Positions 21,499 through 35,134 of a DNA stretch of 64,000 bases are shown here, piece by piece. Each line of letters opens with the position of its first letter. The first letter of the stretch is position 1. The notes under the pieces were generated by a model that did no database searches, was not told the origin of the DNA, and saw nothing but the letters and a program-made list of their open reading frames with translations. This DNA comes from Kaistia granuli DSM 23481 (GTDB taxonomy: Bacteria; Pseudomonadota; Alphaproteobacteria; Rhizobiales; Kaistiaceae), in assembly GCF_000380505.1 (NCBI RefSeq), contig NZ_AQYH01000020.1:124001-188000 (forward strand), given 5' to 3'. Made by a program: the position numbers and the translations under genes.

Positions 21499-21816
21499 TC
21501 CTGCCGTCGCGCAAGGCCGCCCACGGGCCGCCAGCGCTTCTCCAGTCTCCCTGCACGCCAATCCCTGAAACTTGCTTCCTCGCGTCTGCGCTGGCTCTTT
21601 GCCGGCTGTGGTCTCAGCGCCTACACGGCTAGTCGATTGCGATGTCGGATGCAGGAAGGGGAGGGATTTGCGGGAGATCGGCGCATCCCCGGCGGCAAGT
21701 TCGGTTTTCCACAATGGCACCGGATCGCGTGCTTGACTTGGATAGGGCGGTACCGTACTTCAGCGCTCAACACGACGCGGCGAAGAGCTGCGACGGCCTC
21801 GAAAGAGGACCCCAGC
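21499..21816. other. tRNA-Val to tRNA-Asp spacer
   Basis: A spacer of 318 bases with no gene or clear terminator. Short open frames run through it, but none has a ribosome site or recognisable protein pattern. A TTGACTTGGATAGGGCGGTACCGTACT stretch near 21734-21760 could contain a promoter for the first tRNA-Asp. Confidence 0.45.
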
Positions 21817-21893
<77 letters not shown>

Positions 21894-22025
21894 TTCTTTC
21901 CCATGCAGGTGACCTTGTCACGAACTGCATGGAACCGCGCACCGCAGCGATATGCCGACTTGTCGGTTCGCCGGTACGCAAGCACGATGCGGCTTCATGC
22001 GGCATCGCCCGAAAGGGACACCCGC

Positions 22026-22102
<77 letters not shown>

Positions 22103-22686
22103 TTTTTTCCCAGAATACACATTTGTAGTTGGGGCGCCTTAGGCGCCCTCGCCATCACTCGATGCGCGTCGTCCAGGCTCGCGCAGTTCGACGAGGCGCG
22201 CGGCCTGTGGTTTCGTGTCCGGTTGGCTAAGCGCTGCTCCAGGCGCGCCTCTCAGGGGCCTCCCTGGCGGTGCGGACGGCGGCAGGGTTGTATATGGCGC
22301 TTGAGCAGCCTGTCGGCCTCCTGGGCCGTCCTGGGCCCTTCAGGCTGCCATTGAGGGTGCCGCCTGGCCGGCGTCGCTGGGGGTAGGGTGCCGGAGATCC
22401 CAGCCGGACGTCTCTATGGCCCTGGCGCCGCCCCGGTTCGCGCTGCCGTATCGCGCTCCGATCCGTCACCACCACCCGCTACCCCCGGGGGCATGCCGCC
22501 CGTCGGCAAGGCTCCCTCAGGTTGAACGTCCGTGTTGTGTCCGTCGGGACCGTCGTTCCGGGCCGAATACTGTTGCTGCGGCGCAGCGACAGAAAGATTA
22601 GATCGGTCCGTGTGATAAGTTTATCCTCTGACTGCTGGCGTCGGTCACGAATGATTCGCGGTCGGTCGTCCTTTCAGGAGGTTCTT
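22103..22686. other. Long intergenic region before the glycine-rich small protein
   Basis: A gap of 584 bases with no credible gene on either strand; the open frames here are arginine-rich shadows of GC-rich DNA. Two structures are visible: a perfect 7-pair hairpin (GGGCGCC, loop TTA) at 22132-22148, and a 10-base inverted repeat CTGTTGCTGC / GCAGCGACAG (one G-T pair as RNA) around GGC at 22570-22592, about 95 bases before the next start codon. Confidence 0.5.
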
Positions 22687-22995
22687 ATGGAGACTCTACT
22701 GCCTCTGATCATTCAGGTGGTTGCCGGCCTGATTGGTGGAAACGCGGCGGGTTCGGCGCTCAAGGAAAAAAGCCTCGGAACGACCGGCAACTCCATTGCA
22801 GGCGGCATTGGCGGCCTCATTCTCGGGCAGATCCTGCAGGCCGTGATGGGCGGCGGCGCTCCCGATGCCGGCGCGGCGATGGCTGGCATGGATCTCGGCA
22901 AGATCATCACCGACGTGGTCGGTGGCGGTGCTGGTGGCGCCATCCTGACGGCGATTGTCGGCATGCTGAAGAATCAAGCCTCCGGCGCTCGCTAG
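22687..22995 (+). CDS. Small glycine/alanine-rich membrane-associated protein, function unknown
   Basis: A 102-residue protein not assigned to a characterised family. It has two hydrophobic stretches: residues 1-20 (METLLPLIIQVVAGLIGG) and about 40-55 (GGIGGLILGQILQAVMGGG), plus a third weaker one near residues 78-95. Many GxxxG-type glycine spacings resemble glycine-zipper membrane proteins. Similar conserved hypothetical proteins, with a GGNxAGSxLKxKSLGTxGNxIAG pattern, occur in other Hyphomicrobiales as far as I recall. A perfect AGGAGG ribosome site lies at ideal distance, and a strong terminator follows, so it is a real monocistronic gene. Confidence 0.75.
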   Translation: METLLPLIIQVVAGLIGGNAAGSALKEKSLGTTGNSIAGGIGGLILGQILQAVMGGGAPDAGAAMAGMDLGKIITDVVGGGAGGAILTAIVGMLKNQASGAR

Positions 22996-23048
22996 CGGCC
23001 GCCGGCGGCGCCGCGGGGGGCTGGCCCGGCGGCACCTAGCACCTGCAG

Positions 23049-23071
23049 TGGGGGCGATTCGCCCCCATTTT
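23049..23071 (+). terminator. Rho-independent terminator of the small glycine-rich gene
   Basis: An 8-pair stem, TGGGGGCG and CGCCCCCA, with loop ATT and a four-T tail, 54 bases after the stop. Confidence 0.82.
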
Positions 23072-23441
23072 CCTGTGAATTTATTCCGGGTCCGAGGATT
23101 CTCGTTTTCCGAGGCGGGCCGGGGACTTTGGCCCGTTTCGACGGGACATCTCGCCGCACAGCAAATTGCTTTCATTCTTCCAGTTCTAATTTTTGCCCGT
23201 TTCCCGCCGTGATTGGCGTTTTCGGGGCGTAGCCGCGCTATTCGGCGCTTGGCTCGGGGCTTGCCACGCCTGTTCGCCTCCGCTAAGCCTCGCCTCATGT
23301 TTCGACCGCCGCCCTGGCGGATCGCCGTGTTTTCACGGCCGGCCGATATCTTAGTCGAGTGAAACGCTTGGCGGCCATTTTGCGCCGCACCATCGTAGCG
23401 CGGCGGCGCGGCTGCGAATGATGGAGCAACGGAGCCGGACC
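23072..23441. other. Upstream region of the complex I operon
   Basis: A stretch of 370 bases without a gene that must hold the nuo promoter. No confident -35/-10 pair was chosen by eye, and no FixK/FNR-type box (TTGAT-N4-ATCAA) was seen. Confidence 0.45.
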
Positions 23442-23807
23442 ATGGAAGACCTGTTGCGCGAATACCTGCCGATCCTCGTGTTCCTCGGGATTGCTCTGGT
23501 CATCGGGCTTGCGCTGTTGATCTCGCCCTTCCTGGTCGCCTACCGCAATCCGGATCCCGAGAAGCTTTCCGCCTATGAGTGCGGTTTCAACGCCTTCGAT
23601 GATGCGCGCATGAAGTTTGACGTGCGGTTCTACCTCGTCGCGATCCTGTTCATCATCTTCGATCTCGAAGTCGCGTTTCTCTTCCCCTGGGCCGTCGTGT
23701 TCGGCGACCTCGGCTGGTACGGTTTCTGGTCGATGATGATTTTCCTGGCCGTTCTGACCATCGGCTTCATCTATGAATGGAAGAAGGGAGCGCTCGAATG
23801 GGATTGA
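23442..23807 (+). CDS. nuoA: NADH-quinone oxidoreductase subunit A
   Basis: A 121-residue, three-helix membrane subunit of complex I at the junction between the hydrophilic and membrane arms. Conserved features are [41 protein letters not shown], with the loop cysteine and acidic residues near the quinone site. The ATG of MEDLLREY is preferred, with GGAG eight bases before it and the standard length. It is the first gene of a complete nuoA-N operon. Confidence 0.97.
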   Translation: MEDLLREYLPILVFLGIALVIGLALLISPFLVAYRNPDPEKLSAYECGFNAFDDARMKFDVRFYLVAILFIIFDLEVAFLFPWAVVFGDLGWYGFWSMMIFLAVLTIGFIYEWKKGALEWD

Positions 23808-24376
23808 GCGGAACCTCCGGCACCCAGGTCGCAGAGCGGCCGAAGGGGCTTGTGGATGCGTCGGGCCGGCCGATTGGGCACTCCGACCCCTTCTTCATGG
23901 AGGTCAATAACGAGCTGGCCGACAAGGGTTTCTTTGTCGCCGCCACTTCGGACCTGATCACCTGGGCCCGTACCGGCTCCTTGATGTGGATGCAGTTCGG
24001 CCTCGCCTGCTGCGCCGTCGAGATGATGCAGGTCGCGATGCCGCGCTATGACGCCGAGCGCTTCGGCTTCGCGCCGCGCGCCTCGCCGCGCCAGTCCGAC
24101 GTGATGATCGTCGCCGGCACGCTGACCAACAAGATGGCCCCCGCGCTCCGCAAGGTCTACGACCAGATGCCGGAGCCCCGCTACGTCATCTCGATGGGCA
24201 GCTGCGCCAATGGCGGCGGCTACTATCACTATTCCTATTCCGTGGTGAGGGGCTGCGATCGCGTCGTCCCGGTCGACATCTATGTCCCGGGGTGCCCGCC
24301 GACGGCGGAAGCGCTGCTCTACGGCGTTCTGCTGCTGCAGAAGAAGATCCGCCGCACCGGCACCATCGAGCGCTGA
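23798..24376 (+). CDS. nuoB: NADH-quinone oxidoreductase subunit B
   Basis: A 192-residue subunit that carries the terminal iron-sulfur cluster N2, which passes electrons to quinone. The ligands are the tandem cysteines of [10 protein letters not shown], the cysteine of [11 protein letters not shown] and that of [15 protein letters not shown]. The start MGLSGTSG overlaps the end of nuoA by ten bases, indicating translational coupling. Confidence 0.98.
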   Translation: MGLSGTSGTQVAERPKGLVDASGRPIGHSDPFFMEVNNELADKGFFVAATSDLITWARTGSLMWMQFGLACCAVEMMQVAMPRYDAERFGFAPRASPRQSDVMIVAGTLTNKMAPALRKVYDQMPEPRYVISMGSCANGGGYYHYSYSVVRGCDRVVPVDIYVPGCPPTAEALLYGVLLLQKKIRRTGTIER

Positions 24377-24385
24377 AGGCACAGC

Positions 24386-25015
24386 ATGGAAGAGACCCTC
24401 AATCAGCTCGGGGACTACATTGCCGGCCATCGCGGCGCGGATGTAGTCGGCTGGGAAGTCGCCTATGGCGAACTGAACGTCACCGTTCGGCTGGAATCGA
24501 TCGCCGATCTGGTTGCCTGGCTCGCCAGCGATCCGAACACCGGCTTCATCAGCCTCATAGATGTCTGCGGTGTCGATTACCCGCAGCGCGAGCTGCGCTT
24601 CGATGTCGTCTATCACCTGCTGAGCCCGACGCGGAACCTCCGTATCCGTCTCAAGCTCGAGACCGACGACGTCACGCCGGTGCCGTCGATCACGTCGATC
24701 CTTCCCGGCGCCGGTTGGTTCGAGCGCGAAGCCTACGACATGTACGGCATCCTCTTCGTCGGCCATCCGGACCTGCGCCGTCTGCTCACCGATTACGGTT
24801 TCGAGGGGCATCCGCTGCGCAAGGACTTCCCGCTGACCGGCTATGTCGAGGTTCGCTACGACGACCAGCAGAAGCGCGTCGTCTATGAGCCCGTGCGTCT
24901 GACGCAGGAATTCCGCGACTTCGACTTCCTGTCGCCATGGGAAGGCACCGACTACGTGCTGCCGGGCGACGAGAAGGCCGCCGACGCCCCCAAGACCGAA
25001 CAAAAGTCGAGCTGA
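24386..25015 (+). CDS. nuoC: NADH-quinone oxidoreductase subunit C
   Basis: A 209-residue hydrophilic-arm subunit (the 30-kDa subunit in mitochondria). The family signature [47 protein letters not shown] is present as [16 protein letters not shown] and its continuation. It is separate from nuoD, as in most alphaproteobacteria, rather than fused as in E. coli. It starts nine bases after nuoB. Confidence 0.98.
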   Translation: MEETLNQLGDYIAGHRGADVVGWEVAYGELNVTVRLESIADLVAWLASDPNTGFISLIDVCGVDYPQRELRFDVVYHLLSPTRNLRIRLKLETDDVTPVPSITSILPGAGWFEREAYDMYGILFVGHPDLRRLLTDYGFEGHPLRKDFPLTGYVEVRYDDQQKRVVYEPVRLTQEFRDFDFLSPWEGTDYVLPGDEKAADAPKTEQKSS

Positions 25016-25023
25016 GGCACGAG

Positions 25024-26214
25024 ATGGCAGAAGCCCAGGTTCGTCCATTCAATATCAACTTCGGCCCGGAACACCCGTCCGCGCACGGCGTGCTGCGTCT
25101 GGTGCTCGAGCTCGACGGTGAAATCGTCGACCGCGTCGATCCGCATGTCGGCCTGCTGCATCGCGGCACCGAGAAGCTGATCGAGTCGAAGACCTATCTC
25201 CAGGCCGTGCCCTATTTCGATCGTCTCGACTATGTCGCGCCGATGAACCAGGAGCATGCCTTCGCGCTCGCGGTCGAGAAGATGCTCGGCATCGATGTGC
25301 CGATCCGCGGCCAGCTGATCCGCGTCCTCTACTCCGAGATCGGTCGTATCCTGTCGCACATCCTCAATGTGACGACCTGGGCGTTGGACTGCGGCGCGCT
25401 GACGCCGCCGGTCTGGGGCTTCGAGGAACGCGAGTCGCTCATGATCTTCTATGAGCGCGCTTCTGGCTCCCGCATGCATGCGGCCTATGTCCGCCCCGGC
25501 GGCGTCCACCAGGACCTGCCCGAGCAGCTGATCCGCGACATCGGCTATTTCTGCGACCATCACGAAAAGCGTCTCGACGATCTCGATCGCCTCGTGACCG
25601 GCAACCGCATCTTCAAGCAGCGCAACGTCGATATCGGCGTCGTCACGCAGGAAGAGGCGTGGAAGTGGGGCTATTCGGGCGTCATGGTGCGCAGCGCCGG
25701 CGCCGCCTGGGATCTCCGCCGTTCGCAGCCCTACGAGTGCTATTCGCAGCTCGAATTCGACATTCCCGTCGGTGTTCACGGCGACAACTACGATCGCTAT
25801 CTCGTCCGCATGGCCGAGATGCGCCAGTCGATCCGCATCATGAAGCAGTGCGTGCAGCGCCTGCTGACGACGGAGAAGACCGGTCCGGTCTCCTACACCG
25901 ACAACAAGATCGTGCCGCCGAAGCGGGGCGAGATGAAGCGCTCGATGGAAGCGCTCATCCATCATTTCAAGCTCTACACCGAGGGCTATCACGTGCCCGC
26001 CGGCGAGGTTTACGCGGCCGTCGAGGCGCCGAAGGGCGAGTTCGGCGTCTATCTGGTGGCGGACGGGTCGAACAAGCCGTATCGCTGCAAGATCCGCGCA
26101 CCCGGTTTCGCGCATCTCCAGTCGATGGACTTCCTGTGCCGGGGCCACATGCTGGCCGACGTCTCCGCGATCCTCGGTTCCATCGATATCGTGTTCGGAG
26201 AGGTTGACCGCTGA
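25024..26214 (+). CDS. nuoD: NADH-quinone oxidoreductase subunit D
   Basis: A 396-residue subunit (49-kDa) lining the quinone cavity, related to the hydrogenase large subunit. Diagnostic segments are [48 protein letters not shown] and the C-terminal [28 protein letters not shown]. The start [16 protein letters not shown]-type N terminus fits homologues. It ends in TGATG, overlapping the nuoE start by one base. Confidence 0.98.
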   Translation: MAEAQVRPFNINFGPEHPSAHGVLRLVLELDGEIVDRVDPHVGLLHRGTEKLIESKTYLQAVPYFDRLDYVAPMNQEHAFALAVEKMLGIDVPIRGQLIRVLYSEIGRILSHILNVTTWALDCGALTPPVWGFEERESLMIFYERASGSRMHAAYVRPGGVHQDLPEQLIRDIGYFCDHHEKRLDDLDRLVTGNRIFKQRNVDIGVVTQEEAWKWGYSGVMVRSAGAAWDLRRSQPYECYSQLEFDIPVGVHGDNYDRYLVRMAEMRQSIRIMKQCVQRLLTTEKTGPVSYTDNKIVPPKRGEMKRSMEALIHHFKLYTEGYHVPAGEVYAAVEAPKGEFGVYLVADGSNKPYRCKIRAPGFAHLQSMDFLCRGHMLADVSAILGSIDIVFGEVDR

Positions 26215-27062
26215 TGTCCGTTCGTCGTCTCGCATCCGAACAGCCGGAAAGCTTCGTCTTCACGCCGGAGAACCTGGCCTGGGCCGAGAAGCAGATCACG
26301 AAGTTCCCGGAAGGGAAGCAGGCTTCGGCCGTGATCTCCATTCTCTGGCGCATCCAGGAACAGCAGGGCTGGGTTTCCGAGCCCGCGATCCGTTGGGTCG
26401 GCGAGTTCCTCGACATGCCCTATATCCGCGTGCTCGAGGTCGCGACCTTCTACACGATGTTCCTGCTCGCCCCGGTCGGCAAGAAGGCGCATATCCAGGT
26501 CTGCGGCACGACGCCATGCATGCTGCGCGGCGCCAACAAGCTGATCGATCTCTGCCGCGAACGCATCCACCCGGAGCCGTTCCACCCCTCCGCCGATGGC
26601 ATGCTGTCGTGGGAAGAGGTCGAGTGCCTCGGCGCCTGCGTGAACGCTCCGATGGCGCAGATCGTGCCGGATACCTATGAAGACCTGACGGTGGAGAGCC
26701 TCGGCAAGCTCCTCGACGACATCGAGGCAGGTCGGCCGATCAAGCCGGGCCCGCAGATCGATCGCCATCATTCGGCACCGGTCGGCGGCTTCAAGGCGCT
26801 GACGTCGCCGGAACTCTATGACGGCTCGATGGTCGGGCAGGGCGTCGGCCTCCAGGCAGCGCGCGAGGCGATCGCCGCCCGCGCCGCGGCCGCCGAGGAA
26901 GCTGCCCGCGCCGCCGCCGAGCCCAAGCCTGCCGAGACGCCTGCCGCCCCCGCTGTCAAGGCGCAGGCCGAGGCGGACAAGGAAAAGGTTCCCAATCAGG
27001 TCAAGCAGAACGTGCCGGCCTCGGACCCCGCGGTCCGGCCGGACGCTGGCAAGAAAGAGTAG
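26214..27062 (+). CDS. nuoE: NADH-quinone oxidoreductase subunit E, with a long Ala/Pro/Lys-rich tail
   Basis: A 282-residue subunit with a thioredoxin-like domain holding the [2Fe-2S] cluster N1a. The ligands are the cysteines of VCGTTPCML and [10 protein letters not shown]. Residues 1-175 cover the whole conserved domain. After [16 protein letters not shown] the protein continues for about 80 residues of alanine-, proline- and lysine-rich, probably disordered sequence ([18 protein letters not shown]...), absent from E. coli NuoE (166 residues). Similar tails occur in other alphaproteobacteria. The gene is tightly packed between nuoD and nuoF. Confidence 0.97.
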   Translation: MSVRRLASEQPESFVFTPENLAWAEKQITKFPEGKQASAVISILWRIQEQQGWVSEPAIRWVGEFLDMPYIRVLEVATFYTMFLLAPVGKKAHIQVCGTTPCMLRGANKLIDLCRERIHPEPFHPSADGMLSWEEVECLGACVNAPMAQIVPDTYEDLTVESLGKLLDDIEAGRPIKPGPQIDRHHSAPVGGFKALTSPELYDGSMVGQGVGLQAAREAIAARAAAAEEAARAAAEPKPAETPAAPAVKAQAEADKEKVPNQVKQNVPASDPAVRPDAGKKE

Positions 27063-27073
27063 AGGGGCGGACG

Positions 27074-28381
<1,308 letters not shown>

Positions 28382-28384
28382 ACC

Positions 28385-30478
28385 ATGGCCAAGATCATCG
28401 TTGACGGCATCGAAGTCGACGTTCCGCCGGAGTACACGCTGCTGCAGGCGGCGGAGGCCGCGGGCGCCGAGGTGCCGCGTTTCTGCTTCCACGAGCGGCT
28501 GTCGATCGCCGGCAATTGCCGCATGTGCCTCGTCGAGGTGAAGGGCGGCCCGCCGAAGCCGACGGCCTCCTGCGCCATGAACGTGCGCGACCTGCGTCCG
28601 GGCCCGAACGGCGAACCGCCGGTCATGCTCACCAAGTCGCCGATGGTGAAGAAGGCACGCGAAGGCGTGATGGAATTCCTGCTGATCAACCACCCGCTGG
28701 ATTGCCCGATCTGCGATCAGGGCGGCGAGTGCGATCTGCAGGACCAGGCGATGGCCTATGGCGTCGACAAGAATCGCTTCGCCGAGAACAAGCGCGCCGT
28801 CGAAGACAAGCACATCGGCCCGCTGGTGAAGACGTCGATGAACCGCTGCATCCATTGCACGCGTTGCGTCCGCTTCACGACGGAAGTCGCGGGCATCTCC
28901 GAGCTGGGCCTGATCGGTCGCGGCGAGGATGCCGAGATCACCACCTATCTCGAGAAGGCGCTGTCTTCCGAGCTGCAGGGCAACGTCATCGACCTTTGCC
29001 CGGTCGGCGCGCTGACCTCGAAGCCCTATGCCTTCCAGGCCCGTCCATGGGAACTGGTCAAGACCGAGTCGATCGACGTCATGGACGCCGTCGGTTCGAA
29101 CATCCGCGTCGACGTGCGCGGCCGCGAAGTCATGCGCGTGCTGCCCCGCCTCAACGAGGCCGTCAACGAGGAGTGGATCTCCGACAAGACGCGCTTCATC
29201 TGGGACGGCCTGCGCACGCAGCGCCTCGATCGCCCGTATCTGCGCGTCGATGGTCGTCTGAAGTCCGTGTCGTGGGGCGAGGCCTTCGCGGCGATCGCTG
29301 GCAAGGTCAAGGCCACCAGCGGCTCGAAGATCGGCGCCATCTCCGGTGATCTCGCCGCCGTCGAGGAAATCTATGCGCTCAAGGCGCTGATCGGGTCGCT
29401 CGGTTCGACCAATCTCGACGCGCGCCAGGACGGCGCCGCGCTCGATCCGTCGCTCGGCCGCGCCAGCTACCTCTTCAACCCGACCATCGCCGGCATCGAG
29501 CAGGCCGACGCCATCCTCATCGTGGGCTCGAACCCGCGCAAGGAAGCGTCGCTCGTCAATGCCCGCATCCGCAAGCGGTGGCGGGCTGGCGGCGTCAAGA
29601 TCGGCGTCGTCGGTGAATCGGTCGACCTGACCTACCCGCACGACTATCTGGGCGCCGGTCCCGAGACGCTGGCCGAAATCGTTGCCGGCAAGGGCGCGTT
29701 CGGCGAGATCCTGGCCAATGCCAAGCGGCCGATCGTCATCGTCGGGCAGGGCGCTCTCGCCCGCGAGGACGGCAAGGCCGTGCTCGCCGCCGCGGCGAAG
29801 ATCGCCTCGGCGCCCGGACGCGACGAGGGCTGGAACGGCCTCGCCGTGCTGCACACCGCCGCCTCGCGCGTCGGCGCGCTCGACATCGGCTTCGTGCCGG
29901 GCGAGGGCGGCCTCGACGTTGCAGGCATGCTGGACGCCGCAGGGCAGGGTGCCCTCGACGTGCTCTTCCTGCTCGGCGCAGACGAGATCGACACCAACCG
30001 GCTCGGCTCCGCCTTCGTCGTCTACATCGGCACCCATGGCGACGCCGGCGCGCACCGCGCCGACGTCATCCTGCCGGCCGCCGCCTATACCGAGAAGTCG
30101 GGCACCTTCGTCAACACCGAGGGCCGCGTTCAGGTCGCCAACCGGGCCGCGTTCCCGCCCGGCGATGCTCGCGAGGACTGGGCGATCCTTCGTGCCCTTT
30201 CCGACGTGCTCGGTCACCGGCTGCCGTTCGATTCACTCGGTGAATTGCGGAAGGGGCTCTACGGCGCGCATCCGCATCTTGCCGCCGTCGACAGCGTTCG
30301 ACCCGCCGGCATCACCGATGTCGCCGCCCTGGCTTCGGCAGGCGGCTCGCTCGGCAAGGCGGCCTTCGCCAATCCGATCCATGATTTCTACCTGACCAAC
30401 CCGATCGCACGCGCCTCGGCCACCATGGCGGAATGCTCTGCGCTCGCGGCTGGCCAGCTTGCCGCTGCTGCGGAGTGA
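28385..30478 (+). CDS. nuoG: NADH-quinone oxidoreductase subunit G
   Basis: A 697-residue, iron-sulfur-rich subunit (75-kDa). The N-terminal ferredoxin domain has the N1b ligands ([20 protein letters not shown]), followed by a His/Cys-ligated cluster ([21 protein letters not shown]) and a [4Fe-4S] cluster ([13 protein letters not shown]). The rest is a molybdopterin-oxidoreductase-like fold without cofactor. The length matches alphaproteobacterial and mitochondrial forms (about 690), shorter than E. coli NuoG. It starts three bases after the nuoF stop. Confidence 0.98.
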   Translation: MAKIIVDGIEVDVPPEYTLLQAAEAAGAEVPRFCFHERLSIAGNCRMCLVEVKGGPPKPTASCAMNVRDLRPGPNGEPPVMLTKSPMVKKAREGVMEFLLINHPLDCPICDQGGECDLQDQAMAYGVDKNRFAENKRAVEDKHIGPLVKTSMNRCIHCTRCVRFTTEVAGISELGLIGRGEDAEITTYLEKALSSELQGNVIDLCPVGALTSKPYAFQARPWELVKTESIDVMDAVGSNIRVDVRGREVMRVLPRLNEAVNEEWISDKTRFIWDGLRTQRLDRPYLRVDGRLKSVSWGEAFAAIAGKVKATSGSKIGAISGDLAAVEEIYALKALIGSLGSTNLDARQDGAALDPSLGRASYLFNPTIAGIEQADAILIVGSNPRKEASLVNARIRKRWRAGGVKIGVVGESVDLTYPHDYLGAGPETLAEIVAGKGAFGEILANAKRPIVIVGQGALAREDGKAVLAAAAKIASAPGRDEGWNGLAVLHTAASRVGALDIGFVPGEGGLDVAGMLDAAGQGALDVLFLLGADEIDTNRLGSAFVVYIGTHGDAGAHRADVILPAAAYTEKSGTFVNTEGRVQVANRAAFPPGDAREDWAILRALSDVLGHRLPFDSLGELRKGLYGAHPHLAAVDSVRPAGITDVAALASAGGSLGKAAFANPIHDFYLTNPIARASATMAECSALAAGQLAAAAE

Positions 30479-30485
30479 GGCGGGA

Positions 30486-31532
30486 ATGAACGGCTTCGTC
30501 GAAAACTACCTCATCCCCGGCGCGATCATGGTGGGCCAGAGCCTGCTGGTGCTCGTGCTGCTGCTGGTCTTCATCGCCTACGTCCTGCTCGCCGACCGCA
30601 AGATCTGGGCGGCCGTGCAGATGCGCCGCGGCCCCAACGTCGTCGGTGCCTTCGGCCTGTTCCAGTCCTTCGCCGATCTGCTCAAGTTCGTGTTGAAGGA
30701 GCCGATCATTCCGTCGGGTGCCAACAAGGGCATCTTCCTGCTGGCGCCGCTTGTCACCGTGACGCTGGCGCTCGCCGGCTGGGCCGTGATCCCGTTCAAT
30801 GCGGGCTGGGTGATCGCCAACCTGAATGTCGGCGTGCTCTATCTGCTGGCGATCTCGTCGCTCGGCGTCTACGGCGTCATCATGGGCGGCTGGGCTTCGA
30901 ACTCGAAGTACCCGTTCCTGTCGTCGCTGCGCGCCGCCGCCCAGATGGTCTCCTATGAAGTCTCGATCGGCTTCGTGATCGTCACCGTCCTGCTCTGCGT
31001 CGGTTCGCTGAACCTGACCGACATCGTCGTGTCGCAGCAGACGGGTCTGGGAACCAAGCTCGGCCTGCCGGGCAGCTTCCTGGACTGGTACTGGCTCGCC
31101 CTGCTGCCGATGTTCGTCATCTTCTTCATCTCGGCTCTGGCGGAAACCAATCGCCCGCCCTTCGACCTCGTCGAAGCGGAGTCCGAGCTGGTCGCCGGCT
31201 TCATGTCGGAATATGGCTCGACGCCGTACATGATGTTCATGCTCGGCGAGTACGCGTCGATCTGCCTGATGTGCGCGATGACGACGATCCTGTTCCTCGG
31301 GGGCTGGTTGCCGCCGGTCGATATCGCACCCTTCAACTGGGTGCCGGGCATCGTCTGGTTCGTCCTCAAGGCGTCGATGGTGTTCTTCATGTTCGCCATG
31401 GCGAAGGCCATCGTTCCGCGCTACCGCTACGACCAGCTGATGCGGCTGGGCTGGAAGGTCTTCCTGCCGATCTCGCTTGGCATGGTCGTGCTGGTGGCCG
31501 CCGTTCTGCAGACCATGGGATGGGCACCGTGA
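30486..31532 (+). CDS. nuoH: NADH-quinone oxidoreductase subunit H
   Basis: A 348-residue membrane subunit (ND1) at the quinone entry site, with eight to nine helices. Conserved loops are [28 protein letters not shown], the [27 protein letters not shown] acidic loop near the quinone chamber and the C-terminal [17 protein letters not shown]. The start [12 protein letters not shown] lies seven bases after the nuoG stop. Confidence 0.98.
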   Translation: MNGFVENYLIPGAIMVGQSLLVLVLLLVFIAYVLLADRKIWAAVQMRRGPNVVGAFGLFQSFADLLKFVLKEPIIPSGANKGIFLLAPLVTVTLALAGWAVIPFNAGWVIANLNVGVLYLLAISSLGVYGVIMGGWASNSKYPFLSSLRAAAQMVSYEVSIGFVIVTVLLCVGSLNLTDIVVSQQTGLGTKLGLPGSFLDWYWLALLPMFVIFFISALAETNRPPFDLVEAESELVAGFMSEYGSTPYMMFMLGEYASICLMCAMTTILFLGGWLPPVDIAPFNWVPGIVWFVLKASMVFFMFAMAKAIVPRYRYDQLMRLGWKVFLPISLGMVVLVAAVLQTMGWAP

Positions 31533-32020
31533 TGCGCCTCGACCAGACCGCCAAGTCGATCTTCCTCGCGGAGTTCGTGTCCGCCTTCTTCCTCGCGATG
31601 CGCTATTTCTTTGCCCCGAAGAAGACCGTGAACTACCCGTTCGAGAAGGGCGCCGTCAGCCCGCGCTTCCGTGGCGAGCATGCGCTCCGCCGCTACCCGA
31701 ACGGGGAAGAGCGCTGCATCGCCTGCAAGCTGTGCGAGGCGATCTGCCCCGCCCAGGCCATCACCATCGAAGCCGGCCCGCGCCGGAACGATGGTACCCG
31801 CCGCACGACGCGCTACGACATCGATATGGTGAAGTGCATCTATTGCGGCTTCTGCCAGGAAGCGTGCCCGGTTGACGCCATTGTCGAGGGGCCGAACTTC
31901 GAATTCGCGACGGAGACGCGCGAGGAGCTCTACTACGACAAGGAAAAGCTTCTCGCCAACGGCGACCGGTGGGAGCGCGAGATCGCGCAGAATATCAGCA
32001 TGGACGCGCCTTACCGCTAG
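31532..32020 (+). CDS. nuoI: NADH-quinone oxidoreductase subunit I
   Basis: A 162-residue subunit with clusters N6a and N6b: [16 protein letters not shown] and [16 protein letters not shown] are complete 8Fe ferredoxin motifs. [17 protein letters not shown] precedes the first. The start overlaps the nuoH stop in GTGATG; an alternative in-frame ATG 12 bases earlier would add MGTV. The length is standard. Confidence 0.98.
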   Translation: MRLDQTAKSIFLAEFVSAFFLAMRYFFAPKKTVNYPFEKGAVSPRFRGEHALRRYPNGEERCIACKLCEAICPAQAITIEAGPRRNDGTRRTTRYDIDMVKCIYCGFCQEACPVDAIVEGPNFEFATETREELYYDKEKLLANGDRWEREIAQNISMDAPYR

Positions 32021-32089
32021 GTAGGGAGTGGTTCCGACGCAATTTGGGAGGGATGCCGCGGTGCGCCGCGCTGTCCAAGGGCACGGATC

Positions 32090-32698
32090 ATGATCCTGCA
32101 TACCATCATTTTCTATCTGTTCTCGGGCATCACCATCGCCTCGGCGCTCATGGTGATCTCGTCGCGCAATCCCGTGCACTCGGTGCTCTTCCTCATCCTC
32201 GCCTTTTTCAACGCGGCCGGCCTCTTCGTGATGCTCGGCGCGGAGTTCCTGGCGATGATGCTGGTGGTCGTCTATGTCGGCGCGGTGGCGGTCCTGTTCC
32301 TGTTCGTCGTCATGATGCTCGACGTCGACTTCGCCGAGCTGCGGCAGGGCTTCCTGCAGTATCTGCCGATCGGCGCGCTGATCGGCGTCGTGTTGCTGGC
32401 GGAGCTGGTGATCGTGCTGAGCGGCTGGGCCTTCGCGCCCGAAGTGCTCGCCAATCCCGTCCAGGCCATTCCGGACATGACCAAGGTCACCAACACGGAA
32501 GCGATCGGTCGGCTGCTCTATACCGACTACATCTTCTTCTTCCAGACCGCCGGCTTCGTGCTGCTGGTGGCGATGATCGGCGCGATCGTGCTGACGCTGC
32601 GCCACAAGCCGCGGGTCAAGCGGCAGAACATCGCCGAGCAGGTTGGGCGGACGCAGAAGGTTGATCTGCACTCCGTCGAGCCCGGCAAGGGCATCTGA
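32090..32698 (+). CDS. nuoJ: NADH-quinone oxidoreductase subunit J
   Basis: A 202-residue membrane subunit (ND6) with five predicted helices. The family segment NPVHSVLFLILAFFNAAGLFVMLGAEFLAMMLVVVYVGAVAVLFLFVVMMLD is fully conserved. A C-terminal cytoplasmic tail after the last helix includes LRHKPRVKRQNIAEQVGR. It is preceded by a 69-base gap, the largest in the operon, which may carry only the ribosome-binding region. Confidence 0.97.
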   Translation: MILHTIIFYLFSGITIASALMVISSRNPVHSVLFLILAFFNAAGLFVMLGAEFLAMMLVVVYVGAVAVLFLFVVMMLDVDFAELRQGFLQYLPIGALIGVVLLAELVIVLSGWAFAPEVLANPVQAIPDMTKVTNTEAIGRLLYTDYIFFFQTAGFVLLVAMIGAIVLTLRHKPRVKRQNIAEQVGRTQKVDLHSVEPGKGI

Positions 32699-32719
32699 GC
32701 GAGAGACGAGGAAAACACC

Positions 32720-33028
32720 ATGGTAATCGGTCTCTCCCACTATCTGACGGTCGCGGCGATCCTGTTCACGATCGGCGTCTTCGGCATCTTCCTCAACCGG
32801 AAGAACGTCATCGTCATCCTGATGTCGGTCGAGTTGATCCTGCTTGCGGTCAACCTCAACCTGGTGACCTTCTCGTCCTTCCTCGGGGATCTGGTCGGCC
32901 AGATCTTCGCGCTGCTCGTGCTGACGGTGGCGGCCGCTGAGGCTGCGATCGGACTTGCCATCCTCGTCGTCTTCTTCCGAAACCGCGGGTCGATTGCGGT
33001 CGAAGACATCAACATGATGAAGGGCTGA
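32720..33028 (+). CDS. nuoK: NADH-quinone oxidoreductase subunit K
   Basis: A 102-residue, three-helix membrane subunit (ND4L) with the conserved acidic residues in the membrane: the glutamate of [17 protein letters not shown] and that of [20 protein letters not shown]. Both are used in proton translocation. The length is exact for the family. Confidence 0.97.
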   Translation: MVIGLSHYLTVAAILFTIGVFGIFLNRKNVIVILMSVELILLAVNLNLVTFSSFLGDLVGQIFALLVLTVAAAEAAIGLAILVVFFRNRGSIAVEDINMMKG

Positions 33029-33036
33029 GGCCTGCT

Positions 33037-35124
<2,088 letters not shown>

Positions 35125-35134
35125 GGGGTTTTAG

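Noticed and set aside
22227-22475. Minus-strand open frame of 82 codons between tRNA-Asp and the small glycine-rich gene
   Set aside because: Arginine/proline-rich shadow of GC-rich DNA, without a ribosome site or recognisable pattern.
23072-23441. FixK/FNR box (TTGAT-N4-ATCAA) controlling the nuo operon
   Set aside because: No match was seen in the upstream region, so oxygen control of complex I by the FixK-like regulator is not supported here.
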